NCBI RefSeq assembly: GCF_004795915.1
Contig: NZ_CP039253.1
Location: 682,001 to 746,000 of the forward strand
From: Rhodococcus sp. PAMC28707
GTDB taxonomy: Bacteria > Actinomycetota > Actinomycetes > Mycobacteriales > Mycobacteriaceae
Length of the DNA stretch: 64,000 nucleotides
Reading direction: 5' to 3'
Positions 1 to 11,540 of the stretch are shown here, one piece after another. The notes under the pieces were generated by a model. That model made no database searches, had not been told where the DNA came from, and saw only the letters and a program-made list of their open reading frames with translations. Both the position numbers and the translations under genes were made by a program. Numbering within the stretch: position 1 is the stretch's first letter; every line of letters starts with the position of its first letter.

Positions 1-1756
1 ACAGATAGAAGCGAGACTCCCCTGGGTCACCCTGACGACCGGAACGACCGCGAAGCTGGTTGTCGATCCGGCGTGAGTCGTGCCGCTCGGTACCGAGGAC
101 GTACAGTCCACCTGCATCGCGCACGGTCGCTGCGTCGGCTTTCACCTGGGCTTTCACAGTCTCCAGGGCAAGTTCCCACGCATCTTGATATGCGTCGGGC
201 GTCTCCACTGGGTCCAGACCCTGCTTACGCAGTTGCAGATCGGTGATGATGTCCGGGTTGCCACCCAGAACGACGTCGGTGCCGCGTCCTGCCATGTTGG
301 TCGCCACAGTGACCGCACCGAGCATGCCGGCCTCGGCCACGATGGTGGCTTCCTGCTCGTGGAACTTCGCGTTGAGCACGCTGTGCACTACGCCTTGCTT
401 GGTGAACTGCTTGGACAAGTACTCCGAGCGCTCGACACTCGTCGTTCCGATCAGAACCGGCTGCCCCTCGGCGTGTCGTGCGACGACGTCGGCGACCACC
501 GCATCGAACTTCGCCTCTTCGGTCTTGTAGATGAGGTCGCCGTTGTCGACGCGAACCATCGGTCGGTTGGTCGGGATCGGAATGACTCCCAACCCGTAGA
601 TCTGATGAAGCTCAGCCGCTTCGGTCTGGGCAGTACCGGTCATGCCGGACAAAGTGTCGTACAGCCGGAAATAGTTCTGCAGCGTGATCGTGGCGAGAGT
701 CTGATTCTCGGCCTTGATCTCGACCTTTTCCTTCGCCTCGATGGCCTGGTGCATTCCCTCGTTGTATCGACGCCCCACGAGGATGCGGCCGGTGAACTCA
801 TCGACGATGATGACCTCGCCGTCGCGAACGATGTAGTCCTTGTCCTTGGTGTAGAGCTCTTTCGCCTTGATCGCGTTGTTGAGGTAGTTCACCAGCGGCG
901 AGTTCGCGGCCTCGTACAGATTGTCGATGCCGAGCTGGTCTTCGACGAATTCGACGCCCGCCTCATGGACACCGATGGTGCGCTTACGGATGTCGACCTC
1001 GTAGTGCACGTCGATTTTCATCATCGGCACGATTCGGGCGAATTCCCCGTACCACTTCGACGACGCGTCGGCCGGACCCGAGATGATCAGCGGCGTGCGC
1101 GCCTCGTCGATGAGTATCGAATCGACCTCGTCGACGACAGCGAAGTTGTGACCCCGCTGCACCAGATCGTCGAGGGAGTGCGTCATGTTGTCGCGGAGGT
1201 AGTCGAATCCGAATTCGTTGTTCGTTCCGTAGGTGATGTCGGCCGAATAGGCCGCACGCCGCTCGGTCGGAGTCATTCCCGAGAGAATGACGTCGACCTC
1301 GAGGCCGAGGAAGCGATGGACTCGGCCCATCCACTCCGAATCTCGCCTGGCCAGGTAGTCGTTGACCGTCACCACGTGCACTCCGTTGCCGGAGATCGCA
1401 TTGAGATATGCAGGCAGAACACAGGTGAGAGTCTTGCCCTCGCCTGTCTTCATCTCGGCGATGTTCCCGAAATGCAGAGCTGCGCCGCCCATCACCTGGA
1501 CGTCGAAATGTCGCTGCGACAGCACTCTGGACGACGCTTCTCTGGCGACGGCGAAAGCCTCGGGCAGCAGCTCGTCCAGAGATTCACCGGACGCGAATCG
1601 ATTCTTGAACTCTGCGGTCTTGCCATGCAGTTCGGCGTCGGACAGCCGCTCGACGTCCGGAGACAGGGTGGACACATGGTCTGCGATGTTCTTGAGCCGC
1701 TTGACCATGCGACCTTCACCAACACGGAGCAGCTTGGAAAACGACAGCGAAGGCAC
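1..1756 (-). CDS. secA: Preprotein translocase ATPase SecA (3' end outside window)
   Basis: SecA is the cytoplasmic motor that drives unfolded preproteins through SecYEG using ATP. About 585 N-terminal residues are present; the C-terminal part lies beyond the left edge. The visible part has Walker A (MKTGEGKTL, about residues 102-110), a DEAD-type segment ([17 protein letters not shown]), the preprotein-crosslinking region, and the second helicase fold with NMAGRGTDV and [18 protein letters not shown] right at the edge. The start chosen is GTG at 1756, giving a product that begins [15 protein letters not shown], as SecA1 proteins of this group do; an in-frame ATG lies 16 codons later. It is downstream of hpf, as in mycobacteria, where it corresponds to secA1 rather than the accessory secA2. 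A long unrelated open frame on the opposite strand is its antisense shadow. Confidence 0.97.
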   Translation of the reverse strand, partial: MPSLSFSKLLRVGEGRMVKRLKNIADHVSTLSPDVERLSDAELHGKTAEFKNRFASGESLDELLPEAFAVAREASSRVLSQRHFDVQVMGGAALHFGNIAEMKTGEGKTLTCVLPAYLNAISGNGVHVVTVNDYLARRDSEWMGRVHRFLGLEVDVILSGMTPTERRAAYSADITYGTNNEFGFDYLRDNMTHSLDDLVQRGHNFAVVDEVDSILIDEARTPLIISGPADASSKWYGEFARIVPMMKIDVHYEVDIRKRTIGVHEAGVEFVEDQLGIDNLYEAANSPLVNYLNNAIKAKELYTKDKDYIVRDGEVIIVDEFTGRILVGRRYNEGMHQAIEAKEKVEIKAENQTLATITLQNYFRLYDTLSGMTGTAQTEAAELHQIYGLGVIPIPTNRPMVRVDNGDLIYKTEEAKFDAVVADVVARHAEGQPVLIGTTSVERSEYLSKQFTKQGVVHSVLNAKFHEQEATIVAEAGMLGAVTVATNMAGRGTDVVLGGNPDIITDLQLRKQGLDPVETPDAYQDAWELALETVKAQVKADAATVRDAGGLYVLGTERHDSRRIDNQLRGRSGRQGDPGESRFYL

Positions 1757-1931
1757 GGGCTTTCTCGTCCTCGATCCTCGGTTACGGATATCGGCTAGCA
1801 AGATATCGACTGGTCATCTACGTCGTAGCGGGGCGTTACGGCAGCGCCGGTTGCGCTGCACTCACATGAAAGTCTCATGCCAGCAGCGGACCGACGCGTC
1901 CATGGTAGGCGCTGATGCTGAGTGCTTTGTA

Positions 1932-1986
1932 GGCCCACCACACGTCGGTGGGCCCGACCTTGGGTCGAACCCCAGGTCGGGCCCAC
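1932..1986 (-). terminator. Two overlapping hairpins between hpf and secA
   Basis: Two inverted repeats share bases. One pairs 1932-1939 with 1947-1954 (8 bp). The other pairs 1948-1960 with 1974-1986 (13 bp) and has a further GGG/CCC pairing inside its loop. They cannot form fully at the same time. Both lie after the hpf stop and upstream of the secA start, so they probably form a U-poor actinobacterial terminator for hpf. Because they are mutually exclusive, an attenuator in the secA leader is also possible. No clear T-run follows on either strand. Confidence 0.6.
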
Positions 1987-2030
1987 TGACGTGGCTCAAA
2001 ATGCACGTCGGACCTAGCGCGTGGGCCAGA

Positions 2031-2699
2031 TCAGGTGAGTCTGATCAAGCCGTAGTCGAATGCGTGCCGTCGATACACGACGGACGGGCGGTCGGAGACG
2101 CTGTCGTGGAAGAGGTAGAAGTCGTGACCGACCAATTCCATCTCGTAGAGAGCGTCGTCCACGCTCATCGGTGAAGCGGAGTGGACTTTGGTTCGGACGA
2201 TCTGTCCGGGTCCCGTAGCTTCGTCCTCGAACGAATCCAGCTTGATATCCGGATTCAGCGCCAGACTGTCGTCCTCAGCCAACTCTGCCGTAGCCTCGGC
2301 GACCGACACCGGAGTCTTGTCACCGTAATGGACTTTGCGGCGATCCTTGGTCCGACGGAGACGCGCTTCCAGTTTGGATGTGACGGACTCGAGCGCTGCA
2401 TAGAAGCTGTCAGCAGTAGCTTCTGCTCGAACAACCGGGCCTTTGCCCTTTGCGGTGATTTCCACGCGCTGACATGCTTTGGCTTGTCGACGGTTGCGCT
2501 CGTGCTGCAGTTCGACGTCGAAGAGGTAGATGGAAGGGTCGAAGCGCTCGAGTCGGGCTAGTTTTTCGGAGACGTACACCCGGAAGTGGTCTGGGATCTC
2601 GACATTGCGGCCCTTGACCACAACGTCGGCACTGGTCTTGGTGGACTCGTCCGAAGGCTTCTCGTCGAAGAAAACAGAAGCTTGTGAAGGGGTCGTCAC
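2031..2699 (-). CDS. hpf: Ribosome hibernation-promoting factor, long form
   Basis: This protein binds the 30S decoding region in slow growth and pairs ribosomes into inactive 100S dimers. The product is 222 aa, the usual length for the long form. It has an N-terminal S30AE/YfiA domain (about residues 15-115: VKGRNVEIPDHFRVYVSEKL, then a basic stretch AKGKGPVVRAEA) joined by an acidic linker to a C-terminal dimerisation domain (about 165-222: MSVDDALYEMELVGHDFYLF). The start is GTG at 2699, because GGGAGG lies 5-6 nt upstream; a longer in-frame start at 2744 has no such site. It lies between comF and secA, as in mycobacteria. Confidence 0.95.
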   Translation of the reverse strand: MTTPSQASVFFDEKPSDESTKTSADVVVKGRNVEIPDHFRVYVSEKLARLERFDPSIYLFDVELQHERNRRQAKACQRVEITAKGKGPVVRAEATADSFYAALESVTSKLEARLRRTKDRRKVHYGDKTPVSVAEATAELAEDDSLALNPDIKLDSFEDEATGPGQIVRTKVHSASPMSVDDALYEMELVGHDFYLFHDSVSDRPSVVYRRHAFDYGLIRLT

Positions 2700-2805
2700 T
2701 CGTACCTCCCGATATAGGCTGCACCGCTTTTCGCAGTGCGGCAAATGTTCATGCCGAATGGGGAACCAACCGGCATCACGTGCGGCTGCATCACCTCCAC
2801 TACGA

Positions 2806-2829
2806 GACCTCGAAAAACATATCGAGGTC
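2806..2829 (-). other. Hairpin in the hpf leader
   Basis: A perfect 8-bp inverted repeat (GACCTCGA, then TCGAGGTC) surrounds an 8-nt A-rich loop, about 107 nt upstream of the hpf start. The interval from 2700 to 2921 has no convincing gene. It probably holds the hpf promoter and leader, since hpf is usually stress-induced. The role of the hairpin is unknown. Confidence 0.4.
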
Positions 2830-2921
2830 GTGTCCGCGACGTTAGTCTGTCATCCGCTCGTGTGCCACTCTTCACTTGAAATTGGTACGTCCGCGTGTCC
2901 GGAGTGCACCATCGAGGCCCC

Positions 2922-3692
2922 CTACCGAACTGCTGCAACCACCAATACCCCATCAACACGCACTCCCGAATTCTTTAGGACACTTACTGATTCGGTCGCC
3001 GTCGCACCGGTGGTGAGTACGTCGTCTACGAAGAGGACAGTTCTCTCACGCGGAATTCCCACGCGCACAGCAACATCGCCGACTTCGGCGCGTCTGCGAT
3101 GTCGACGACCTGCAGATGTTGCGCTGCGCGAGAGTGCCAGCTCGATCCGACCCGCCACATTCGCCTGCCGCTCGGACGCACTGAGCCCGACCGAATCTCG
3201 TACTCCCGTGCGCATCCGTAATATCGACGGTATCCGCACGACTTCTTGCCCTAGCTCGGCCGCGGTCGCTTCGACACAGCGCTCTACATGATCACCACCT
3301 CGCACTCGCGCTGCGCGCGCTCGAGTGGGCGCAGGCACGAGCACCAGACGAGAAAGCTCGGGCGGATCGATCTCACCGAATTCCCGAAGTTGCTCGACCG
3401 CGTGGGCAAGGGCCCGTCCGAGTGGGACGGCCACGTCGTGCCGGTTCCGTTCCTTCAGTTCGAGGACCGCGCTTCGGCGGGCACCGGAGTACGGCCCGAG
3501 CGCCCAGCACGGCACCCCTGGGTCGATGCGAGGCCGTACCCGCTCGACGGCGGAACACACAGTGTCCTCGCACCGAAGACACCACAGGGTTCCCGCAGCA
3601 CCGCAGCCCCCACACTCACGAGGGAGTGCCAGGTCGAGCAACGTCCGAACAGTTGCGTTCATACGGTGAATCAGAGCATCCGGGTACGACAC
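2922..3692 (-). CDS. comF: ComF family phosphoribosyltransferase-like protein
   Basis: ComF proteins have a type I phosphoribosyltransferase fold and are linked to DNA uptake in competent species; in actinobacteria the substrate is unknown. The 256-aa product begins with a zinc-ribbon-like four-cysteine cluster (C27, C30, C38, C41) and ends with the PRPP-binding loop VLFVDDVLTTGAT near residue 220. A basic segment (RRHRRRAE) precedes the loop. The start is uncertain: GTG at 3692 gives the longest form, and ATG at 3662 would remove 10 residues. Neither has a strong ribosome-binding site. It follows lpqB by about 20 nt, so it is probably co-transcribed with mtrA-mtrB-lpqB. Confidence 0.88.
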   Translation of the reverse strand: MSYPDALIHRMNATVRTLLDLALPRECGGCGAAGTLWCLRCEDTVCSAVERVRPRIDPGVPCWALGPYSGARRSAVLELKERNRHDVAVPLGRALAHAVEQLREFGEIDPPELSRLVLVPAPTRARAARVRGGDHVERCVEATAAELGQEVVRIPSILRMRTGVRDSVGLSASERQANVAGRIELALSRSATSAGRRHRRRAEVGDVAVRVGIPRERTVLFVDDVLTTGATATESVSVLKNSGVRVDGVLVVAAVR

Positions 3693-3711
3693 TTTTTGCC
3701 GGATACAGCGC

Positions 3712-5484
3712 TCAGCCTGGCAGAATCGGTGTCGCTTTCACTCCTGCCAGTCCGGCTACTTCACGCCAATAGCGGTCACCGGCAGGATCGCTGTTGTTCA
3801 GCTGAAATACTGCTCGCGAATCCGCGACGTACTCGTTCGTCGGCGACGCGTCGACAGAGAGCACCGGAGCTGTCAGGTTCCGGCTCGGAAGCGCATCGAG
3901 TCGCGAACCGTCGGTCGTAACCTGCACTACCGGCACGTCGGTCGCGATACGCACGATGACGATGGCATCACCGGTACTCCAGTCCAACGCCAGAGCGTCG
4001 CTGCCGAGACCGTTTGCCACCGCCTTGGGAGACATGAGGGAGTACGAGCCGTTCTCCTTGCGCACCACCGACGCGACGTATACCAACCCGTCGACGATGA
4101 TAGCCGCCCGGACACCGTCGCGTGATAGCCGTAGGTCGGTGATCCTCACACCGAGCGCAGTGACGGCGGTGGCATCCACCGGAACCACCGACACCTGCCC
4201 CGTCGCTGGATCCCGTGCTGCGCGAATCACATTCGTACCGTCGATGACAGCCCACGCCGCATTGTTGTCGGCACCCCAGGAAGGTCTGGTGATCGACTGT
4301 CCCTCCGCTACTGGGAAGGCACCGCTGTCGTACCCGCCGATCATCAAAGTCGAGGACGGCTCGGGCACCGGGCGGCCGGTGTCTGCCACGCCGGCCACCA
4401 GCGTTCCGTCGTTCGACAGCGCGACACTACGCAGATTGTTGACGGTGCCGAAATATCCGGGAACGGGAACGGCACCATAATCCTCGACCGACATCAGTTG
4501 CCCTGCGACCAACGCGTGTAGGCCCACTGCAGTCTCGGATGTTCCCAACGGATCGAGAGAACCGACATCTGCAGTCGTCCACCCGTCCTGCTTGTCGTCA
4601 TCGAGAGGTTGTCCGTCGGCGAGCAGGACGTACGGACCGGAAATATCCGCCGATGCCAACGTCCAGATCACCTGGGCAGCAAGTAGCTCACGATTCTTCG
4701 TATCCATCGACTGCAGTCCGCCGAAATCGATTCTCACTCCGCCTGGACCGACGCCGACCTGTGTTGTTCGACCATCGGCCTTGGTGATCGGCCCACGAAC
4801 GCCGACATCGTTCGACAATTCGTTCGACACAGCAGGCGCCAACGTCTGTTTCGGCCCGTCGATCAGCAATTGCACGAGCTGGTTGGCCAGTTGATCAGGG
4901 GAACCTGTGAGCCACCGGACATCGGGAACCAACGCCGCACCGAGCGGATCTACGAAGAACAACGACTGCCGTTGGTAGGCATTGAAGAACTGCGAGCGAT
5001 CGATCAGTACGCCGGGAGGAAGCTCGTCGATGCGCCACTCACCGTCGACCTTGACGATCCGAATCGTCGAGTCCACCGAGCCTGCACCGGCCTGATAGTC
5101 ACCACCCGACGCGAGGACGCCCACGGTGTTCGATCGAATCGTGTACTCCGATTCGTCCGAAGTGCGAGGGCCGGACAACAGGTCGATTCGATCCGCTACG
5201 ACGGTTTTGACTCCGTCGTCCCAGGTACTGGAGGCATCGCGTGTCAGATATTGCCGTGCAGCTTGATGGCGGTTCGCCGAATTCGCGCTCGCTACGAGGA
5301 AGTCGCGGACGAGCAGATCGGGCTCACGTCCTTCCGCCGGCGGTGGCGGTGTAGTCGACGCCGCCCCTCCCGTGATCGAACCGATTGCCTGCGGGGTCGA
5401 CGATTCGGGCAGGCTTGCGCATCCTGCGAGCGACAGGAGGACGACCAGGACAGCGGCAACGGTCGCCGAACAACGCCGGATCAC
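3712..5484 (-). CDS. lpqB: Lipoprotein LpqB, MtrAB accessory factor
   Basis: LpqB is an extracytoplasmic lipoprotein that interacts with the sensor MtrB and tunes MtrA phosphorylation, affecting cell-wall metabolism and division. The start is GTG at 5484, overlapping the mtrB stop by 4 nt; an upstream in-frame extension is just mtrB sequence in another frame. From this start a lipoprotein signal peptide is clear: basic MIRR, a hydrophobic core, and lipobox LAGC with the lipidated cysteine at position 22. The 590-aa length matches the family. A GerMN-type domain follows (roughly residues 150-330), then a C-terminal beta-propeller-like region. Confidence 0.96.
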   Translation of the reverse strand: MIRRCSATVAAVLVVLLSLAGCASLPESSTPQAIGSITGGAASTTPPPPAEGREPDLLVRDFLVASANSANRHQAARQYLTRDASSTWDDGVKTVVADRIDLLSGPRTSDESEYTIRSNTVGVLASGGDYQAGAGSVDSTIRIVKVDGEWRIDELPPGVLIDRSQFFNAYQRQSLFFVDPLGAALVPDVRWLTGSPDQLANQLVQLLIDGPKQTLAPAVSNELSNDVGVRGPITKADGRTTQVGVGPGGVRIDFGGLQSMDTKNRELLAAQVIWTLASADISGPYVLLADGQPLDDDKQDGWTTADVGSLDPLGTSETAVGLHALVAGQLMSVEDYGAVPVPGYFGTVNNLRSVALSNDGTLVAGVADTGRPVPEPSSTLMIGGYDSGAFPVAEGQSITRPSWGADNNAAWAVIDGTNVIRAARDPATGQVSVVPVDATAVTALGVRITDLRLSRDGVRAAIIVDGLVYVASVVRKENGSYSLMSPKAVANGLGSDALALDWSTGDAIVIVRIATDVPVVQVTTDGSRLDALPSRNLTAPVLSVDASPTNEYVADSRAVFQLNNSDPAGDRYWREVAGLAGVKATPILPG

Positions 5485-7235
5485 GATGACTCCGAACGTT
5501 TCGAAGGGTCCGTCGACTCGCTGGACACCGCGGGCGTCAACTCCGAGTGCTCCGCATCCGCCGTCCGGGGCGTATCGGTCCGCGAGGTCGACGAGGGAAG
5601 CGGTTGGCCCTGTGTGTAACGTCGAGTGCTCGGCTTCAGGGGCAATGGACTTCCGATCACTTTGTGTCCTCGCACGAGTGGCAACGTCAACCGGAAGCAT
5701 GCGCCTTCACCCACAGCCCCCCAAGCCTCGAGCTTCCCGTCGTGCAACCGTGCATCCTCGACACTGATGGCAAGTCCGAGACCGGTTCCGCCCGATCTGC
5801 GCACGCGAGAGGGATCCGAACGCCAGAAGCGATTGAAAACAAGCTTCTCCTCACCTGGACGTAGCCCCACTCCCTGATCTCGGACGACAAATGCCGCAGC
5901 GTCCGCGTTGGCTCGGAGCCGCAGAAGAACAGGCTTCCCTTCGCCGTGATCGAGAGCATTGGCCAGCAGGTTTCGCAGTATTCGCTCGACACGACGCGGA
6001 TCGACTTCTGCGATGACGGCAGTATCTGGCATGTCCACGATGACCTCGGTGCCAGTCTCTCGTGCCAAGTGCCGCACCGTGAACACTGCCGCTCGCGCGC
6101 ACATCCGTAGATCGAGTTGTTCCGCGGCCAGTTCGGCGACACCCGCGTCGTGGCGGCTGATCTCGAGCAGATCACCGAGTAACGTCTCGAACCTGTCCAG
6201 TTCGTTGACCAACAACTCAGAGGATCTCCTCAAAGCCGGATCGAGATTTGCACTGCCGTCGTGGATCAGATCAGCGGCCATCCGCACCGTCGTCAGCGGG
6301 GTTCGAAGCTCGTGGCTCACATCGGAGGTGAAACGCCGCTGCAGGTTTCCGAACTCTTCGAGCTGGGTGATCTGTTTGGACAGGCTCTCCGCCATCTCGT
6401 TGAACGACATGGCAAGCCGCGCCATGTCGTCCTCCCCGCGCACCGGCATTCGCTCCTTGAGTCGTCCATCGGCGAATCGAACGGCGATACGTGAGGCCGA
6501 GCGAATCGGAAGGACCACTTGCCTGGCGACGAGCATCGATATCGCTGCAAGTAGGACCAGGAGCACGACCGCACCGATGAGGAGCGTTCCGCGGACGAGT
6601 GAGAGTGTTCTGTCCTCACTCCCGAGTGGGAACACCAGATACAGCTCGAGCCCGGCGATATCGGATCCGGTGGGTGAACCCATGATCAATGCAGGCCCGG
6701 AGTATCCACCCTCGTTATCAGCGACCGTTGCGTACTGATAACTGATCAACCCCTGCTTCACGAACTCACGCAAACTCGCGGGAATGTGATCGACGGGACC
6801 GACGGAGGCGTCACTGCGGACACCGTCACCTTCGACGATCAGCACCGGGTCGAAGGTGCCCGCGGACCCGGAAGCCTGCCCGGCATCGACGTCGCGGCTG
6901 GTCAACTGCGCACGGGCGCGCTCGAGACGGGTGCTCAGCCCGCTCGAGTCGTCTGCTCCGGCCAGCGACCCTTCGACAGTGGTACGAGAACGATCGAGTT
7001 CCTCGGTGGCGGCGGTAATTTTCGCCTCCAGCAGACGATCGGTGATCTGACTGGTCAGAACGACCCCGAGGATGGTAATGACGACCAGCGACAATGTCAG
7101 AGTCGAGACCACCACGCGCAGCTGAAGCGAACGGCGCCACGCATGACCTAGCGCAGTACTGAGCGAACGCAACCAACGCAACAGCGGCGAGAACGTTCCG
7201 TTGATTCGCCGCCGAGAGTGGGAAAATCGGATCAC
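5481..7235 (-). CDS. mtrB: Sensor histidine kinase MtrB
   Basis: MtrB is the membrane kinase of the essential MtrAB system that coordinates DNA replication, cell division and peptidoglycan hydrolases in mycolata. The 584-aa protein has TM1 (about residues 39-63), an extracytoplasmic sensor region, TM2 (about 218-240) and a HAMP domain (about 240-295). The H-box is [11 protein letters not shown] with H308, the N-box has N426, G1 is DQGVGL (453-458) and G2 is GGTGLGL (482-488). All catalytic motifs are intact. A Ser/Thr/Pro-rich tail of about 60 residues follows the kinase domain. Its ATG overlaps the mtrA stop by 4 nt, and its stop overlaps the lpqB start, so the three are translationally coupled. 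Confidence 0.97.
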   Translation of the reverse strand: MIRFSHSRRRINGTFSPLLRWLRSLSTALGHAWRRSLQLRVVVSTLTLSLVVITILGVVLTSQITDRLLEAKITAATEELDRSRTTVEGSLAGADDSSGLSTRLERARAQLTSRDVDAGQASGSAGTFDPVLIVEGDGVRSDASVGPVDHIPASLREFVKQGLISYQYATVADNEGGYSGPALIMGSPTGSDIAGLELYLVFPLGSEDRTLSLVRGTLLIGAVVLLVLLAAISMLVARQVVLPIRSASRIAVRFADGRLKERMPVRGEDDMARLAMSFNEMAESLSKQITQLEEFGNLQRRFTSDVSHELRTPLTTVRMAADLIHDGSANLDPALRRSSELLVNELDRFETLLGDLLEISRHDAGVAELAAEQLDLRMCARAAVFTVRHLARETGTEVIVDMPDTAVIAEVDPRRVERILRNLLANALDHGEGKPVLLRLRANADAAAFVVRDQGVGLRPGEEKLVFNRFWRSDPSRVRRSGGTGLGLAISVEDARLHDGKLEAWGAVGEGACFRLTLPLVRGHKVIGSPLPLKPSTRRYTQGQPLPSSTSRTDTPRTADAEHSELTPAVSSESTDPSKRSESS

Positions 7236-7909
7236 GGCGGTCCGGCTTTGTAGCCGACCCCTCTCACGGTCAGAACGACTTCTGGGTTCTCGGCGTCCTT
7301 CTCGACCTTCGCACGCAGGCGCTGAACGTGAACATTGACCAGACGTGTGTCAGCGGCATGGCGGTAACCCCACACCTGTTCCAGCAGCACCTCACGAGTG
7401 AATACCTGCCGCGGCTTGCGAGCAAGCGCCACCAGAAGATCGAACTCGAGCGGGGTCAAGGACACGAGGTCATCGCCCCTGCTCACCTTGTGGGCAGGGA
7501 CGTCGATCACGATGTCGGCAATGGACAACAATTCGGCCGGCTCGTCCTCGGTGCGACGCAATCGCGCCCGAACACGAGCGACCAGTTCCTTCGGCTTGAA
7601 CGGCTTCATGATGTAGTCGTCCGCGCCGGACTCGAGGCCGAGAACGACGTCGACCGTGTCGGTCTTCGCCGTCAACATCACGATCGGCACTCCGGAATCT
7701 GCACGTAGAACTCGGCACACGTCGATGCCGTTCATACCTGGAAGCATCAAATCCAGCAACACCAGATCGGGTCGGTTCTCGCGAACCGCGGCCAGAGCCT
7801 GAGTGCCGTCACCGACGACGAAAGGCTCGAAACCCTCGCCACGAAGGACGATAGTGAGCATTTCGGCCAGAGCCGAATCGTCGTCGACTACAAGAATCCG
7901 GGGCTTCAT
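7232..7909 (-). CDS. mtrA: DNA-binding response regulator MtrA
   Basis: MtrA is the OmpR-family response regulator phosphorylated by MtrB. Regulon members in relatives include cell-wall hydrolases, division genes and dnaA/oriC. The 225-aa protein has a receiver domain with the acidic pocket D9-D11, phospho-acceptor D53 (LLDLMLPG), T80 and K102 (MKPF). A C-terminal winged helix follows (about residues 130-225), ending in RGVGYKAG. It is 4 nt downstream of tmk and overlaps mtrB, so the four genes from tmk to lpqB look like one transcript. Confidence 0.97.
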   Translation of the reverse strand: MKPRILVVDDDSALAEMLTIVLRGEGFEPFVVGDGTQALAAVRENRPDLVLLDLMLPGMNGIDVCRVLRADSGVPIVMLTAKTDTVDVVLGLESGADDYIMKPFKPKELVARVRARLRRTEDEPAELLSIADIVIDVPAHKVSRGDDLVSLTPLEFDLLVALARKPRQVFTREVLLEQVWGYRHAADTRLVNVHVQRLRAKVEKDAENPEVVLTVRGVGYKAGPP

Positions 7910-7913
7910 GTTT

Positions 7914-8579
7914 CTATGGTGTCACTTTCATGCCGTCAGACGTCTCATTGACCAGGTGCGCGGCGAGTTGGGTCGGATCGATCTCCCCGCCGATCACCTC
8001 CCACGGTGACATCCAGTTCGCGGCGGCCAACCCGCAATAGGCCGCTGAAGTCCTGCTTTGAAGCGAGGAGTCACGCTCGTAGGAGTCTCGGACGCGAGTC
8101 GAATCCTCTTTCTCACGTGCCGCAGCACGTTCGGCGGCGAGCTCGACCGGGACGTCCAACAAGATCTGCACATCAGGAATCGGCACCCCGAATCGCTCGA
8201 ATTCGAGAGCTCGAATCCATTCGACCCCGGCACCGTCGGCCTGCTCTTCGAGCCGTGCAGCAGTGTATGCCGCATTCGAGGCAACATATCGGTCCAATAG
8301 AACGATATCATTGTGCGAGAGCAGCTTTCGGATCATCTCTGCTGCATTCCGTCGATCCAGGGCGAACAGCAAAGCCATCGCGTGCACACTCTCAGCGGTA
8401 TCACCATGCTCACCGCGCAACGCGTCGGCAGCGAGATCGGCATGAATCGACAATCCGTACCGTGGGAACCCGACGCGAGCGACCTCGAGGCCCTCGCGCT
8501 CCCACGCCGAGACGAGCCGACGGGCCAGGGTGTTCTTGCCCGCCCCGTCGACTCCCTCGATCACCAGCAATTTTCCCAC
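7914..8579 (-). CDS. tmk: Thymidylate kinase
   Basis: This enzyme phosphorylates dTMP to dTDP with ATP, in dTTP synthesis. The 221-aa product has the P-loop GVDGAGK (residues 11-17), the DRY-type dTMP site (LLDRYVASNAAY) and an arginine-containing LID region (RAAAREKEDSTRVRDSYER). The start is GTG at 8579, so that the protein begins VAVGKLLVIEG next to the P-loop; a longer in-frame start at 8714 would run into ahcY. It follows ahcY by 16 nt and precedes mtrA by 4 nt. The same tmk-mtrA arrangement occurs in mycobacteria. Confidence 0.95.
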   Translation of the reverse strand: MGKLLVIEGVDGAGKNTLARRLVSAWEREGLEVARVGFPRYGLSIHADLAADALRGEHGDTAESVHAMALLFALDRRNAAEMIRKLLSHNDIVLLDRYVASNAAYTAARLEEQADGAGVEWIRALEFERFGVPIPDVQILLDVPVELAAERAAAREKEDSTRVRDSYERDSSLQSRTSAAYCGLAAANWMSPWEVIGGEIDPTQLAAHLVNETSDGMKVTP

Positions 8580-8595
8580 GGCTACCGCGTCCGGA

Positions 8596-10116
<1,521 letters not shown>

Positions 10117-10181
10117 CTTGCCTCTCCTGATTGCGTGAAGTTCTCATTCAGGCTATCGGGTCTGCGCGCCGAGGGTTCGCG

Positions 10182-11444
10182 CTACCTGCTTTTGGTCATC
10201 CGGGCCGTCGCGCATCCGGGCGCTGTGTATGTCCGAAGAATCTTCTCGCGCTTACGGGGAAGGATGTTTGCTCTGCTCACGTCGCCGTCGTAGTGCGCAA
10301 TCACTCGCGGGTCCATGACCCGACGCCACAACGGTGGGAACGCCGCCATCATCACCATCGTGGCGTATCCGGCCGGCAACTGTGGTGCCTCGTCGCAGGT
10401 ACGAAGAACCTGATAGCGCTTGGACGGATTGGCGTGATGATCACTGTGCCGCTGCAGGTGATAAAGAAAGATATTCGTGCACAATCGGTCACTGTTCCAA
10501 CTGTGCCGTGGTGAGCACCTGACGTAACGCCCCCGCGCGTTCTTTTCCCGAAGCAATCCGTAGTGCTCGACATAATTGACTGTTTCCAACAACAAGAAAC
10601 CGACGACCGCCTGCAGCACGAGGTACGGCAGAATTGCAGGGCCGAATGCCAGTGCCAGCAGCGCGAACAGCACCGCACTCATCAACCATGAATGCAGAAG
10701 ATTGTTTCGGATACTCCAAGGTCGGATGCTCTCGCGAGCCAACCTCTGCGTTTCCAGATGCCACGCCGATATCAATCCGAGGACCACACTGCGAGGCAGG
10801 AATGCCCACAGATTCTCCCCGAGCCGTGAACTGGCTGGATCATCGGGCGTTGCCACTCTGACGTGATGTCCCCGGTTGTGCTCGACGAAAAAATGCCCGT
10901 AGAAGGTCTGCGTCAAGGCAACTTTGGCAAGCCAACGTTCGTGCTGTTCGACCCGGTGGCCCAACTCGTGTGCTGCATTGATCCCAGTTCCGGCGACGAG
11001 GCCGACCGTGACGGCCAGACCGATGCTGTCGATGATCGTCAAATCTCCGAAAGCCCACATCCAGCACGCGACCAACAATGTGAAGAACTGAATGGGCAGG
11101 AACGCATAGGTGCACCATCGATAGAACTTGTCTTCCTGCATCGACGAGACGTCGGTATCGGACGGATTGTCGCCGTCTTCCCCCGCCACCTTGTCGAGGA
11201 CCGGAATGAGCAGGAAGAAGACCATCAAACCGCTCCACCAAAATATCGGCATGCCGGTCCACAAAACCAGTTGCGAAGGCAACAAAGCCGAAGCGGGCGC
11301 AAGCAAACCGAGCAGCCAGAGATACCGCTTGTAGCCTCGCCTGCTTCTCGACCCGTCGTGCTCGAGGCCTGGGGGTATGTCGGGAAGGACGCTACCGCCA
11401 GGGACCTCGTTCACTACCGCGCAGTTGCGACCGATCTGGCTCAA
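10182..11444 (-). CDS. alkB: Integral-membrane alkane 1-monooxygenase
   Basis: AlkB is a non-haem di-iron membrane hydroxylase that converts n-alkanes to 1-alkanols with O2 and electrons from rubredoxin. The 420-aa product has the three histidine boxes: HELGH (159-163), EHNRGHH (188-194) and HSDHH (333-337), plus the diagnostic NYVEHYG segment near 290-296. About six hydrophobic segments are visible. A TTG start at 11444 is preferred, because a G-rich site (AGGGGGGG) lies 6 nt upstream; GTG at 11414 is the alternative. In mycobacteria and rhodococci alkB is normally followed by two rubredoxin genes and a TetR regulator before ahcY. Here ahcY follows within 66 nt and no rubredoxin domain is fused. 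Confidence 0.95.
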   Translation of the reverse strand: MSQIGRNCAVVNEVPGGSVLPDIPPGLEHDGSRSRRGYKRYLWLLGLLAPASALLPSQLVLWTGMPIFWWSGLMVFFLLIPVLDKVAGEDGDNPSDTDVSSMQEDKFYRWCTYAFLPIQFFTLLVACWMWAFGDLTIIDSIGLAVTVGLVAGTGINAAHELGHRVEQHERWLAKVALTQTFYGHFFVEHNRGHHVRVATPDDPASSRLGENLWAFLPRSVVLGLISAWHLETQRLARESIRPWSIRNNLLHSWLMSAVLFALLALAFGPAILPYLVLQAVVGFLLLETVNYVEHYGLLREKNARGRYVRCSPRHSWNSDRLCTNIFLYHLQRHSDHHANPSKRYQVLRTCDEAPQLPAGYATMVMMAAFPPLWRRVMDPRVIAHYDGDVSRANILPRKREKILRTYTAPGCATARMTKSR

Positions 11445-11524
11445 CCCACACCCCCCCTGAAACTCGACCCAAAGTTTGTTCGGGGAGCCTATAACATACC
11501 TACTGCCCCGTAAAGGGATTTTCG

Positions 11525-11540
11525 AGCGCGCTTGCGCGCT
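11525..11540 (-). terminator. GC-rich hairpin at the permease stop
   Basis: AGCGCG, a CTTG loop and CGCGCT form a 6-bp GC hairpin that overlaps the stop codon of the permease gene. No T-run follows. It may end permease transcription before alkB, whose likely promoter lies in 11460-11515. The minus strand there has a TATGTT/TTATAG-like stretch, but no convincing -35. Confidence 0.4.

Noticed and set aside
80..1798. 572-aa open frame on the plus strand opposite secA
   Set aside because: It is the antisense of secA; high GC and codon bias keep the opposite strand open. No family features.
10117..10181. SAH riboswitch ahead of ahcY
   Set aside because: Only 65 nt are available and no SAH riboswitch core was recognised.
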